A stretch of 64,000 nucleotides of DNA, taken from NCBI GenBank assembly GCA_041602815.1, contig JBFIFO010000001.1, forward strand, positions 1 through 64,000, given 5' to 3'. This document shows, in pieces, positions 52,054 through 60,865 of this stretch. The position numbers and the translations under genes are program-made. This DNA is from GCA-020356105 sp041602815. GTDB taxonomy: Bacteria > Pseudomonadota > Alphaproteobacteria > UBA8366 > JADFVY01. A model generated the notes under the pieces. That model saw only the letters and a program-made list of their open reading frames with translations, had not been told where the DNA came from and did not search any database. Each line of letters opens with the position of its first letter. Positions within the stretch are counted from its first letter, which is position 1.

Positions 52054-53443
52054 AATTCTGATCGTCGACGACGAACCCGATATCAGGACCCAGGTCGCGG
52101 GGATTCTCGAGGATACGGGGTATCAAACCCGTCAGGCAAGCAACAGCACGGAAGTCCTGGATGCTCTGGCCAGCCGACAGCCTGCCTTGATCATCCTCGA
52201 CGTGTGGCTCGGTGACAGCGAGAAGGACGGCTTGCAGACCCTGGAGACAATCCGGCGCGATTATCCGGATCAGCAGGTGGTCATGATCAGCGGCCATGCA
52301 ACCTTCGACATGGCCGTCTCTGCGACCAAGATGGGTGCCTACGATTTTATAACCAAACCCTTCAAATCGGATGTGCTGATCCACACGGTTGAGCGGGCGC
52401 TCCGGGAACTGCGCCTGCACGAGGAAAATCTCGAGCTGCGGCGGAAAGCGGGTACCCAGACGGAGGACATCATCGGCACCTCGCCGATCATGGTTCAGCT
52501 TCGGCGCAGCATCGATCAACTTGCCCGCACCGACAGCCGCGCCCTTATCTTTGGTCCCACCGGTTCGGGGAAATCCCTTGTCGCGCGGGCCATACACCGG
52601 GCGTCGCCACGCGCTCGAGGCAGGTTTGTCGTCCTGAACTGTGCGACGTTGGAGCCGGACCGCAGCGACGCCGTCCTTTTCGGGCTCGAACCACATGCCG
52701 GCAAGCCGCGCGGAGTGGGCGTCTTCGAGAAGGCGCATGGCGGAACCCTCGTGCTCGAGGAGGTTGGGGCGCTCTCGCGGCAGGCGCAAGCCAAGATCGT
52801 CGGGCTGCTCCACGACAACACGTTCCGACGGCTCGGCGGCAACAAATTGATCGACGTGGATACGCGTGTTCTCGCGACGACCACCCAGAACCTCAAGTCG
52901 GAGGTCGATGCGGGACGGTTCAACGAAGACCTCTATTACCGCCTGAACGTGGTGCCGCTCGAAGTGCCACCGCTGCACGTCCGCCGCCGGGATATTCCCG
53001 GGCTCGTTCGCTATCTCATACCACGAATCGCGGCCGAAAAGGACCAACCACCGCCGATCCTGAATGCCGATGCCATCGACGCCCTGGAAGGACATGACTG
53101 GCCGGGCAATCTGTGGGAGCTGACCAACGTAATCGAACGGCTTCTGCTGACCGCGCGCAGTGCCGACGACCACACGATCAAAGCCTCGTCCGTCGCCGCT
53201 GCGATCGGCGAGGGAGTTCGCAACGCGACACGCTGGGATCATAATCTTCAGGTCCTCAACCGGCCGCTCCGCGAGGCGCGGGAGGCATTCGAAAAGGAAT
53301 ATATGCAGTTCCATCTGACGCGCTTCGGCGGCAACATAAGTCGCACTGCGGAGTTTGTCGGCATGGATCGAGCCGCCCTGCATCGTAAACTCAAGACGCT
53401 TGGCGTGACGGCACCCGAAAGATCAGAAGGGGCGGACGCCTGA
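52043..53443 (+). CDS. ntrX: Response regulator NtrX
   Basis: NtrC-family response regulator of the NtrYX pair. The receiver domain has Asp53 (LIILDVWLG). The AAA+ region keeps Walker A GPTGSGKS but has no GAFTGA loop; that position reads KPRGVGVFEKAHGG. The Walker B motif reads VLEEVGA with Glu in place of the usual Asp. The loss of GAFTGA is general for alphaproteobacterial NtrX and argues against sigma-54 activation. A Fis-type HTH (GNISRTAEFVGMDRAALHRKL) ends the protein. Length 466 aa. It precedes trkA, the usual order. Confidence 0.95.
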   Translation: MAHEILIVDDEPDIRTQVAGILEDTGYQTRQASNSTEVLDALASRQPALIILDVWLGDSEKDGLQTLETIRRDYPDQQVVMISGHATFDMAVSATKMGAYDFITKPFKSDVLIHTVERALRELRLHEENLELRRKAGTQTEDIIGTSPIMVQLRRSIDQLARTDSRALIFGPTGSGKSLVARAIHRASPRARGRFVVLNCATLEPDRSDAVLFGLEPHAGKPRGVGVFEKAHGGTLVLEEVGALSRQAQAKIVGLLHDNTFRRLGGNKLIDVDTRVLATTTQNLKSEVDAGRFNEDLYYRLNVVPLEVPPLHVRRRDIPGLVRYLIPRIAAEKDQPPPILNADAIDALEGHDWPGNLWELTNVIERLLLTARSADDHTIKASSVAAAIGEGVRNATRWDHNLQVLNRPLREAREAFEKEYMQFHLTRFGGNISRTAEFVGMDRAALHRKLKTLGVTAPERSEGADA

Positions 53444-53468
53444 GTCCGACAGCGGGAAATTTCACCAT

Positions 53469-54854
53469 ATGAAGGTAATTGTCTGTGGAGCCGGGCAGGT
53501 CGGGTTCAACATTGCCCAGTATCTGGCGATGGAAAACAACGATGTCACGGTGATTGACCAGGCGGCCGACCTGATTGGCAAGGTCAACGATCTCCTCGAC
53601 GTGCAGGCGCTGGTGGGTTACGCGTCGCATCCTGACGTGCTCGAGCAGGCCGGAGCCGCCGATTCCGACATGTTGATCGCGGTCACCTACGCCGACGAAG
53701 TCAACATGGTCGCCTGCCAGATTGCCCACTCGTTGTTCAATGTTCCGACCAAGATCGCGCGTGTGCGGCAGCAGAGTTATCTCAATCCGATGTGGGCCGA
53801 CCTGTTCAGCCGGGAACACCTGCCGATCGATGTCATAATTTCGCCCGAGATTGAAGTGGCGCGGGCCATCGGCCGCCGAATGAGCGTGCCGGGCGCGTTC
53901 GACATGATCCCCCTTGCCGATGGTAAGGTCCGCGTGGTTGGCGTTCGATGCACAGAACGGTGTCCGGTCATCAATACGCCACTCCGGCAGCTTACGTCGC
54001 TGTTTCCGGAGCTGAACATCATCGTCGTGGGCATCCTGCGCGACGGTGAGCCGATTGTGCCAACGTCCAACAGTCAGATGCGCGCTGACGATGAGGTGTA
54101 TTTCGTGGCTGATACGGCACATTTGCCGCGAGCGATGGCAGCCTTCGGGCATGACGAGAAATCGGCACGAAAAGTCGTCATCGTGGGCGGTGGAAACATC
54201 GGCCTCAACCTTGCGCGTGAACTCAGCGAAGCGCGCAAGGGCATATCGACGAAGGTCATCGAGATCGACCGCGAGCGGGCCCGAAAGGTCGCTCAGGCGC
54301 TTCCTGCGGTCACCGTCATCCAGGGCGATGCATTGGACAGCGATATCCTCGAGGAGGCAAACGTGGCGACGGCGGAAGCTGTCGTGGCCGTGTCCAATGA
54401 CGACGAGACCAATATCCTGGCGTCGCTGCTGGCCAAGCGCAGCGGCGTCGAGCGTGCGGTTACGCTGATCAACAAGCCGTCCTACGGCCCGCTGATCACG
54501 ACATTGGGGATCGATGTCGTGGTCAGCCCCAGGGCCATTACCGTATCGACGATTCTGCAGCACGTGCGACGCGGCCGGATCAGGTCAGTCCACTCGCTCG
54601 GTGACGGATTCGCGGAGATCATCGAGGCGGAGGCCCTGGAAACGTCTCCGCTGGTCGGTACGGCGCTCAACGAGATCGAGTTGCCGGACGGTGTGATCAT
54701 CGGTGCGGTCGTTCGCGGCGGCCAGGATGGTCAGGTGATCATTCCGCGGGGATCGACGGTCATTGAGGGCAACGATCGGGTGATCCTGCTCGCGACGGCA
54801 GATGCCGTCAAACAGGCGGAGAAGATGTTCACGGTCGGCCTGGAATTCTTCTGA
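53469..54854 (+). CDS. trkA: Trk system potassium uptake protein TrkA
   Basis: Peripheral NAD-binding regulatory subunit of the Trk potassium channel. It has two TrkA_N Rossmann domains, with VIVCGAGQVGFNIAQYL at the start and VVIVGGGNIGLNLARELS near residue 235, each followed by a TrkA_C domain (about 150-222 and 375-455). Length 461 aa. The membrane partner TrkH is not in the window. The ntrYX-trkA order is conserved in alphaproteobacteria. It starts 25 bases after ntrX. Confidence 0.97.
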   Translation: MKVIVCGAGQVGFNIAQYLAMENNDVTVIDQAADLIGKVNDLLDVQALVGYASHPDVLEQAGAADSDMLIAVTYADEVNMVACQIAHSLFNVPTKIARVRQQSYLNPMWADLFSREHLPIDVIISPEIEVARAIGRRMSVPGAFDMIPLADGKVRVVGVRCTERCPVINTPLRQLTSLFPELNIIVVGILRDGEPIVPTSNSQMRADDEVYFVADTAHLPRAMAAFGHDEKSARKVVIVGGGNIGLNLARELSEARKGISTKVIEIDRERARKVAQALPAVTVIQGDALDSDILEEANVATAEAVVAVSNDDETNILASLLAKRSGVERAVTLINKPSYGPLITTLGIDVVVSPRAITVSTILQHVRRGRIRSVHSLGDGFAEIIEAEALETSPLVGTALNEIELPDGVIIGAVVRGGQDGQVIIPRGSTVIEGNDRVILLATADAVKQAEKMFTVGLEFF

Positions 54855-54874
54855 GCGAGAGGGGATGTCCGGAC

Positions 54875-55738
54875 ATGACGCGTCTCGCATACGTCAACGG
54901 ACGGTACCTGCCGCATCGGCTGGCCGCCGTGCATATCGAGGATCGCGGCTACCAGTTCGCGGACGGCGTCTATGAGGTTGTGACCGTGGTGGCGGGGCAG
55001 GCGGTCGACGAAGGTCCGCATTTCGACCGGCTCGAACGCTCGTTGTCGGAAGTAGCGATGGCCATGCCAATGAGCCGTCGCGTCCTCCAGCTCATCGGAC
55101 GCGAGCTGATCCGCCGAAACTGTGTTCGTAACGGTTTGCTCTATATCCAGGTGACGCGTGGCGTGGCGCCACGCGATCACAAGTTTCCTGTTCAGACACG
55201 ACCCGCACTGGTGATGACGACGAGGCATATCGACTTCGCGTCCCAACCGAAATTCAGCGACGGTGTCGCCGTCATCACCATACCCGACCAGCGCTGGGCC
55301 CGGCGCGATATCAAGACAATCAGCCTGCTACCGAATTGCCTGGGCAAGCAACAGGCTGCAGACGCCGGCGCATACGAGGCCTGGCTGGTCGACACCGACG
55401 GACTGGTTACTGAGGGGACTTCGTCCAATGCGTGGATCGTTACGTCAGAGGGACGTCTCGTAACGCGTCAGCTCGGCAACGAAATCCTGCACGGCGTGAC
55501 GCGCCGCACGATCCTGATGATTGCCGCCGAAGAAGGCATTGAACTGGAAGAACGCCCATTCAGCGCGGACGAAGCGAGGACCGCCGCCGAGGCGTTCGTG
55601 ACCAGCGCAACATCATTTGTCACACCGGTCGTGCGTATCGACGACGCAGTGATCGGGGATGGTACTCCAGGGCCATTGTCGCGCCGGCTCCTCGCGTGGT
55701 ACCGCGATTACATGAACGGTGTGAGGCAGACCGGATGA
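54875..55738 (+). CDS. dat: D-amino-acid transaminase (class IV aminotransferase)
   Basis: PLP enzyme that interconverts D-alanine and D-glutamate, supplying peptidoglycan precursors. 287 aa of fold type IV. The PLP Lys is expected at 147 in RRDIKTISLLPN; GYQFADGVYEV, LYIQVTRGVAPRDH, VTEGTSSNAWIV and the phosphate site GVTRRTIL are visible. The RGVAPRDH segment favours D-amino-acid transaminase over branched-chain aminotransferase. The next gene overlaps its stop by 4 bases. The place between trkA and hfq recurs in alphaproteobacteria. Confidence 0.9.
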   Translation: MTRLAYVNGRYLPHRLAAVHIEDRGYQFADGVYEVVTVVAGQAVDEGPHFDRLERSLSEVAMAMPMSRRVLQLIGRELIRRNCVRNGLLYIQVTRGVAPRDHKFPVQTRPALVMTTRHIDFASQPKFSDGVAVITIPDQRWARRDIKTISLLPNCLGKQQAADAGAYEAWLVDTDGLVTEGTSSNAWIVTSEGRLVTRQLGNEILHGVTRRTILMIAAEEGIELEERPFSADEARTAAEAFVTSATSFVTPVVRIDDAVIGDGTPGPLSRRLLAWYRDYMNGVRQTG

Positions 55739-56391
55739 CCAGTGGGCGTTCGCGCCCCGAGGCCATCGTGTTTGACTGGGACAATACGCTCGTCGACACT
55801 TGGCCGGTGATCCACGATGCGCTGGCGGTCACGTTCCGGGCCATGGGGCATTCCAGTTGGACCTTCGAGGAGACGCGCACGCGGGTTCGCCGGTCCCTGC
55901 GCGATGCCTTTCCGCGTCTGTTCGGCGAGCGCTGGAAGGAGGCGCGAGGAATCTTCTACGACGCCTTCGAACGTGTCCACATCGAGCGCCTCCGGCCGCT
56001 TGACGATGCCGACGAACTTCTCGGCGCCTTGTCCCAGATGGGCGTCTATCTCGCGGTTCTAAGCAATAAGACGGGCCGGTACCTGCGCGCCGAGGCGGCG
56101 CATCTCGGATGGACGGGGTATTTCGATTGTCTGGTCGGCGCAGGCGATGCGGCACGGGATAAGCCCGCGCCGGAGGCGCTGCAGCTCGCGCTGGCGCGGG
56201 CGCCGGTCGGGCCAGGGCAACGCGTCTGGATCGTCGGCGATGCGGGATTAGATATGGAAGTCGCGCACAAGACCGGGTGCCGACCGGTGCTGCTGAACCG
56301 GGACCCCGGCGACTCCGAATTCGCCGCATGGCCGCCCGGCCATTGCTTTGCGAGTTGTAGAACGCTATTAGAATACATAGAAGGGTGGTAA
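55735..56391 (+). CDS. HAD-superfamily hydrolase (phosphoglycolate-phosphatase-like)
   Basis: 218-aa HAD subfamily IA phosphatase. Motif I is FDWDNTLVD (nucleophile Asp near residue 15), motif II LSNKTG, motif III Lys in RDKPAPEAL, motif IV VGDAGLDMEVA. The cap domain is alpha-helical. The substrate cannot be read from the sequence. ATG at 55735 overlaps the transaminase stop (ATGA), suggesting co-expression. The last 40 bases and the spacer after it are AT-richer than usual, and TATAAT at 56408-56413 could serve hfq. Confidence 0.88.
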   Translation: MTSGRSRPEAIVFDWDNTLVDTWPVIHDALAVTFRAMGHSSWTFEETRTRVRRSLRDAFPRLFGERWKEARGIFYDAFERVHIERLRPLDDADELLGALSQMGVYLAVLSNKTGRYLRAEAAHLGWTGYFDCLVGAGDAARDKPAPEALQLALARAPVGPGQRVWIVGDAGLDMEVAHKTGCRPVLLNRDPGDSEFAAWPPGHCFASCRTLLEYIEGW

Positions 56392-56407
56392 TGCATCGCG
56401 CCTGTCA

Positions 56408-56413
56408 TATAAT
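56408..56413 (+). promoter_or_regulatory. Candidate -10 for hfq
   Basis: A perfect TATAAT lies about 100 bases before the hfq ATG, but no matching -35 is seen at 16-18 bases. Position and AT-rich context are the only support. Confidence 0.3.
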
Positions 56414-56512
56414 CGTTGGCGTTCCGGCGCATTGGACCCATATTAATCGGTGGAGCCTGAGCCGGGGGGGCGCGGGCACCCAAACAAACAGCCAAGAATT
56501 TCGGGGCGAAAA

Positions 56513-56776
56513 ATGTCGACAGAAAAGAGCCAGAACGTACAGGACGTGTTCTTGAACCATGTCCGGAAGAACAAGCTGCCGGTTACCGTCTTCCTTGTGA
56601 ACGGTGTCAAGCTTCAGGGGATTATCACGTGGTTCGATAATTTCTCGGTGTTGTTGCGGCGGGATGCGCATTCGCAGCTTGTGTACAAACATGCAATTTC
56701 GACGGTGATGCCTGCGCAGCCGATTCAGTTGTTCGAGGCGGATCGGACCGAGGCTGAAGCCGTTCCGGCGGGCTGA
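56513..56776 (+). CDS. hfq: RNA chaperone Hfq
   Basis: Hexameric Sm-like protein that pairs small RNAs with mRNAs. 87 aa. ATG at 56513 gives MSTEKSQNVQDVFLN. Sm1 contains LPVTVFLVNGVKLQGIITWFDNF and Sm2 contains YKHAISTVMP, both near-identical to the family consensus. The C-terminal tail is short. It is followed by hflX after 13 bases, the classical hfq-hflX pair. Confidence 0.98.
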   Translation: MSTEKSQNVQDVFLNHVRKNKLPVTVFLVNGVKLQGIITWFDNFSVLLRRDAHSQLVYKHAISTVMPAQPIQLFEADRTEAEAVPAG

Positions 56777-56789
56777 ACCGCCGACCGGA

Positions 56790-58088
56790 GTGCCGGATAA
56801 AAATCATCTAGAAGCAAACCACACGGGCCGCGCACTGGTCCTGCATCCCGTCGTTGTCAACGGGGGCCCGGCGCGCGACCCGTTGGCGCGATTGGACGAG
56901 GCCGTTGGCCTCGCGCGGGCAATTGACCTCGAGGTCGTTGACGCGCAGACAATCAGGGCCGCGCCGATTCGACCTTCGACATTCATCCGCAAGGGACTGG
57001 TCGAGCGGTTTACGTCTCTGATCGAGAATGAGGACATTGATCTCGTCGTCGTCGATACGTCACTGGCACCGATTCAGCAGCGCAATCTCGAACGGGCGTG
57101 GAAGACGAAGGTCATCGACCGGACCGGTCTCATACTGGAAATCTTCGGCGCACGGGCACGCACCCGGGAAGGCGCCATGCAGGTGGAACTTGCGGCCCTC
57201 AGTTACCAGCGGTCGCGTCTGGTGCGCAGCTGGACGCATCTGGAGCGGCAGCGCGGCGGTTTCGGATTTCTTGGTGGCCCGGGCGAAAGCCAGCTGGAAA
57301 TCGACCGCAGGCTGATCGGTGAGCGCATCGCTCGGCTGCGTCGCGACCTCGCCGAGGTCAAGCGGACCCGCGCGCTCCACCGCCGGGCACGACGCCGCGT
57401 GCCGTATCCGATTATCGCCATGGTCGGTTACACCAATGCGGGGAAGTCGACGCTGTTCAACCGGCTGACACGGGCCGACGTGCTGGCCAAGGACATGCTG
57501 TTTGCGACGCTCGACCCGACCATGCGGTCTCTTGACCTGCCCTCGGGACGTACTGTGGTGCTTTCCGATACGGTCGGTTTCATTTCCGATCTGCCGACCC
57601 AGTTGGTAGCGGCGTTCCATGCAACCCTCGAGGAAGTCATTGAGGCCGACATCATTCTTCACGTGCGAGATATCGCGCATCGCGACAGCGAGGCGCAGAA
57701 GCGCGAAGTCGAAGCAGTACTTGCGGAACTTGGGCTGCAGCACGCGCGACCTCTCGAGGTGCTGAACAAGACAGACCTGCTCGATGCGGAAACGCATGCG
57801 ATGGTCCGCAACCGGGCCGCCCGGACCGAGGACAGCGTCGCCGTTTCCGCGGTGACCGGGGAGGGCTGTGAGGATCTGCTGCGGCTGCTGGATCGCCGCC
57901 TTGCGGAAAGCAGGCACGTTGTTGACATCGAGGTCAGTCTTGCCGACGGCGCGGCTCTGGCGTGGCTGTACCGTCATGGCGAGATTCTGGAGCGCCACGA
58001 TGAGGGCATGTCGACGCATATCGTCGTGGCTCTCGATGCCGATGAGGAGGCTCAGTTTCGAAGCCGATTTCAAGGCCCGAGAGTTTGA
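56790..58088 (+). CDS. hflX: GTPase HflX
   Basis: Ribosome-associated GTPase that splits stalled ribosomes under stress. GTG start at 56790. The N-terminal HflX domain (about 20-190) has RKGLVERF, the DTSLAPIQQRNLE block and GGPGESQLEIDRR. The coiled coil is followed by the G domain with G1 GYTNAGKS, G2 and G3 including DTVGFISDLP, and G4 NKTDLLD. Length 432 aa. Its stop overlaps the TTG of the next gene. Confidence 0.97.
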   Translation: MPDKNHLEANHTGRALVLHPVVVNGGPARDPLARLDEAVGLARAIDLEVVDAQTIRAAPIRPSTFIRKGLVERFTSLIENEDIDLVVVDTSLAPIQQRNLERAWKTKVIDRTGLILEIFGARARTREGAMQVELAALSYQRSRLVRSWTHLERQRGGFGFLGGPGESQLEIDRRLIGERIARLRRDLAEVKRTRALHRRARRRVPYPIIAMVGYTNAGKSTLFNRLTRADVLAKDMLFATLDPTMRSLDLPSGRTVVLSDTVGFISDLPTQLVAAFHATLEEVIEADIILHVRDIAHRDSEAQKREVEAVLAELGLQHARPLEVLNKTDLLDAETHAMVRNRAARTEDSVAVSAVTGEGCEDLLRLLDRRLAESRHVVDIEVSLADGAALAWLYRHGEILERHDEGMSTHIVVALDADEEAQFRSRFQGPRV

Positions 58089-58900
58089 GTTTGGTGGTTG
58101 ACCTGCCCGATTCGGACAAAGTCGTCGCGATCATTCGCGAGACCGCGGAACGCGATATCATTCCGCGATTCCAGCGCCTGCAGCGGCACGAGGTGATGGA
58201 AAAGCAGGCCGGTGAAGTGGTTACGATCGCCGACATCGAGGCCGAACGCAGGCTCTCGCGCCGCCTTCCCGAACTCGTTCCAGGATCGCAGGTTGTTGGC
58301 GAGGAGGCCGTAGCAAAAAACCCGGCGGTGCTCGACAGGTTAGTTTCCGGGGGGCCTGCGTGGCTGGTCGATCCGGTCGACGGGACCGGGAATTTCGCCG
58401 CCGGAAGCCCGGTCTTTGCAGTCATTGTGTGTTTTCTTGTCGATGGCAGGAGCCGGGCAGGCTGGATCCATGACCCGGTATCCGGCAACACGGCCATCGC
58501 ATTTGAGGGGGAGGGAGCATGGTATGCGGGGCAGCGGCTGTCGGTCAGCCAGCCGGTCCCGCTCGAGACGATGATCGGATCCCTGAACTACAGCTATTTC
58601 CCGCATGATATGCGTGAGGCGGTTCGCCGGCGCGCCCGTGCCTTCCGACAGCTGCGCACCTATCGATGCGCCGCGCACGACTATATTTCGCTGGCCCGCG
58701 GCGAAAAACATTTCTCGCTCTACCGGAGACTCTGGCCCTGGGATCACGCGGCGGGAATCCTGTTGCTGCAGGAAGCGGGAGGCTACAGTGCTCGGCTCGA
58801 CGGTCGACCATACCGCGCCAGCGACCGGGTCGAAGGCCTGCTGTCGACCACGGATGCCCAATCTTGGCACGCGATCAAAAACTTCCTGCAGACGGCGTGA
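58085..58900 (+). CDS. Inositol-monophosphatase-family phosphatase
   Basis: 271-aa Mg2+-dependent, lithium-sensitive-type phosphatase. The metal sites are VVGEEA (Glu near 72), DPVDGTGNF (about 96-104) and WPWDHAAG near 219. TTG at 58085 overlaps the hflX stop as TTGA; a GTG at 58094 is possible. The fold covers SuhB, HisN and CysQ, and the exact substrate is not clear. Close coupling to hflX suggests co-expression, not shared function. Confidence 0.85.
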   Translation: MSLVVDLPDSDKVVAIIRETAERDIIPRFQRLQRHEVMEKQAGEVVTIADIEAERRLSRRLPELVPGSQVVGEEAVAKNPAVLDRLVSGGPAWLVDPVDGTGNFAAGSPVFAVIVCFLVDGRSRAGWIHDPVSGNTAIAFEGEGAWYAGQRLSVSQPVPLETMIGSLNYSYFPHDMREAVRRRARAFRQLRTYRCAAHDYISLARGEKHFSLYRRLWPWDHAAGILLLQEAGGYSARLDGRPYRASDRVEGLLSTTDAQSWHAIKNFLQTA

Positions 58901-58989
58901 CCGACGTTGAGATCGCCACGCAACGACTTTAGGATGCGGCCGATTCCACCACCCACCTTCCCGCAGCGTATTTCCGGAGGACGAACGTT

Positions 58990-59859
58990 ATGACCAAGGT
59001 TGCCTTCATCGGCCTTGGCGTCATGGGATATCACATGGCCGGACATCTGAAGTCCGGCGGACATGACGTCACCGTTTACACCCGCACCACCGAAAAGGCC
59101 GCGGCCTGGGTCAAGGACCATGGTGGTGCGATGGCCACGACTCCGCGCGAGGCTGCGGCCGGTGCGGAGATCGTGTTTTCCTGCGTTGGCAATGACGATG
59201 ACTTGCGAAACGTCACACTCGGTGATGACGGCATCTTTGCCGGAATGGGTGAGGGCACGATCATGGTCGACAACACGACGGCCTCCGCGAACGTCGCGCG
59301 TGAGCTCTATGGGATCGCCAGGGACCAGGGCGTTGGGTTCATCGACGCGCCCGTGTCCGGCGGAGAGGCCGGCGCCCAGAACGGCGTGCTCACCGTCATG
59401 TGCGGCGGGGACCAGGACGTCTTCGATCGTGCGCAGCCGGTGATCGATTGCTATGCGCGCGCGGTGACGCTCTTGGGTCCGGCCGGATCCGGGCAACTGA
59501 CCAAGATGGTCAATCAGATCTGCATCGCCGGGCTCGTGCAAGGCCTGTCGGAGGGGATGAATTTCGGGATGCGCGCCGGTCTCGATATGGAAAAGGTCAT
59601 CGACGTCATCTCCAAGGGGGCGGCCCAGTCGTGGCAGATGGACAACCGGGCCCGCACCATGTGCCGGGGCGAGTTCGAGTTCGGCTTCGCGGTCGATTGG
59701 ATGCGCAAGGATCTCGGCATCTGCCTAGGGGAAGCGAACACCAACGGGGCGCGGCTCCCGGTCACCGCCCTGGTCGACCAGTTCTACGCCCAGGTCCAGG
59801 CCCGTGGCGGTCGTCGCTGGGATACGTCGAGCCTGATGCATCTCCTGGTCAACGAGTGA
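58990..59859 (+). CDS. Beta-hydroxyacid dehydrogenase (3-hydroxyisobutyrate dehydrogenase family)
   Basis: 289-aa NAD(P)-dependent oxidoreductase. The Rossmann site is AFIGLGVMGYHMAGHL (about 5-20). The substrate motif DAPVSGGEAGAQNG is near 118-131 and the catalytic Lys near 172 (GQLTKMVNQ). The family includes 3-hydroxyisobutyrate, tartronate-semialdehyde and glyoxylate reductases, and the substrate is not fixed by sequence alone. GGAGGACG is placed before the ATG. Convergent with mazG, 18 bases apart. Confidence 0.88.
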   Translation: MTKVAFIGLGVMGYHMAGHLKSGGHDVTVYTRTTEKAAAWVKDHGGAMATTPREAAAGAEIVFSCVGNDDDLRNVTLGDDGIFAGMGEGTIMVDNTTASANVARELYGIARDQGVGFIDAPVSGGEAGAQNGVLTVMCGGDQDVFDRAQPVIDCYARAVTLLGPAGSGQLTKMVNQICIAGLVQGLSEGMNFGMRAGLDMEKVIDVISKGAAQSWQMDNRARTMCRGEFEFGFAVDWMRKDLGICLGEANTNGARLPVTALVDQFYAQVQARGGRRWDTSSLMHLLVNE

Positions 59860-59877
59860 CGCGCGGCCGGCGATTCT

Positions 59878-60696
59878 CTATTTCTCCGACCGGCCGGACT
59901 CGGGTGCCCGCTTCACTTCATTCCAGAGCCTGTCCAGCTCGCCGATATCGACATCCTGCGGCTGCCGGCCCTGCTCGTTGAGGTGCGTCTCGACGCGGCG
60001 GAACCTGTCCTCGAACTTGCGGTTTGCGCGACGGATCGCCGCCTCCGGCTCGATCGACAGGTGCCGGGCGAGATTTGCGACGGCAAACAACAAGTCACCA
60101 AGCTCGTCTTCCAGGCGGTCCGCCGCCCCTGCGCCGTCGATTTCCGAGCGCAATTCCGCTGTTTCCTCGTCGATCTTGGCCAACACACCGGAAATGTCGG
60201 GCCAGTCGAACCCGACGCGGGCGGCCCGCCTTGCAAGCTTGACAGCCCGCGTCAGGCCGGGTAGGGCGATCGATACGCCGTCAAGGACACTCGGCTCACG
60301 GCCTTCGGCACGCGCCGTAACCAGGCGTTCGGCAGCCTTCTGCTCCTCCCAGGCGGCGGTCTGCTCAACCGCGGACTCGACGGTTTCGTCGCCGAATACG
60401 TGCGGATGGCGACGGACCATCTTGTCCGAGATGCCCTGTGCGACGGCATCGAAGTCGAAGTGTCCATCCTCCTGCGCCATGCGGGCGTGGAAGACGACCT
60501 GCAACAGAAGATCGCCCAGTTCGTCCTTCAGCGCGGCCATATCGTGGCGGTCGATCGCCTCGGCGACCTCGTAGGCCTCTTCGATGGTATAGGGTGCGAT
60601 GGTTGCGAAATCCTGCTCCAGATCCCACGGGCAACCACCCTCCGGGTCCCGCAGCCGGGCCATCACCGTCAGCAGCCGGTCGAGTTGCGCACTCAT
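59878..60696 (-). CDS. mazG: Nucleoside triphosphate pyrophosphohydrolase MazG
   Basis: House-cleaning enzyme that hydrolyses NTPs and dNTPs to monophosphates. 272 aa with two MazG folds. The first has CPWDLEQDFATIAPYTIEEAYEV and KDELGDLLLQVVFH. The second has DEETAELRSEID and EDELGDLLFAVANLARH. The ExxE and ExxD metal motifs are intact in both. The position near hfq-hflX is usual in alphaproteobacteria. It is divergent from the small gene at 60866, and 169 bases with palindromes lie between. Confidence 0.95.
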   Translation of the reverse strand: MSAQLDRLLTVMARLRDPEGGCPWDLEQDFATIAPYTIEEAYEVAEAIDRHDMAALKDELGDLLLQVVFHARMAQEDGHFDFDAVAQGISDKMVRRHPHVFGDETVESAVEQTAAWEEQKAAERLVTARAEGREPSVLDGVSIALPGLTRAVKLARRAARVGFDWPDISGVLAKIDEETAELRSEIDGAGAADRLEDELGDLLFAVANLARHLSIEPEAAIRRANRKFEDRFRRVETHLNEQGRQPQDVDIGELDRLWNEVKRAPESGRSEK

Positions 60697-60753
60697 GATC
60701 GGGTCGTCTCAGCCTTCAGTTGTCGGACCGAAGGCAGACTAACGCGCATTGCC

Positions 60754-60779
60754 GTGCAGCGAAAAGAAAACCGCTGCAC
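60754..60779. repeat. Hairpin in the mazG / small-gene divergent region
   Basis: GTGCAGCG (60754-60761) and CGCTGCAC (60772-60779) are perfect complements around a 10-base A-rich loop. There is no T-run on either side. It lies 58 bases upstream of mazG and 25 bases before the 16-bp palindrome. Confidence 0.6.
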
Positions 60780-60792
60780 CGGCGGACGAACG

Positions 60793-60821
60793 ATGGCATA
60801 GTATATCTACTAGTAGATAAT
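60793..60821 (+). promoter_or_regulatory. Promoter with 16-bp palindromic operator for the gene at 60866
   Basis: ATGGCA (60793-60798) and GATAAT (60816-60821) fit sigma-70 -35 and -10 elements with a 17-base spacer. The perfect palindrome TATCTACTAGTAGATA at 60804-60819 overlaps the spacer and -10, so a bound protein would block polymerase. The palindrome is seen directly; the promoter and regulator are inferred. Confidence 0.55.
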
Positions 60822-60865
60822 GCGTGTCCTGGTCCAGGAACGGCATGAGCCCACGGGAGTTTCGT

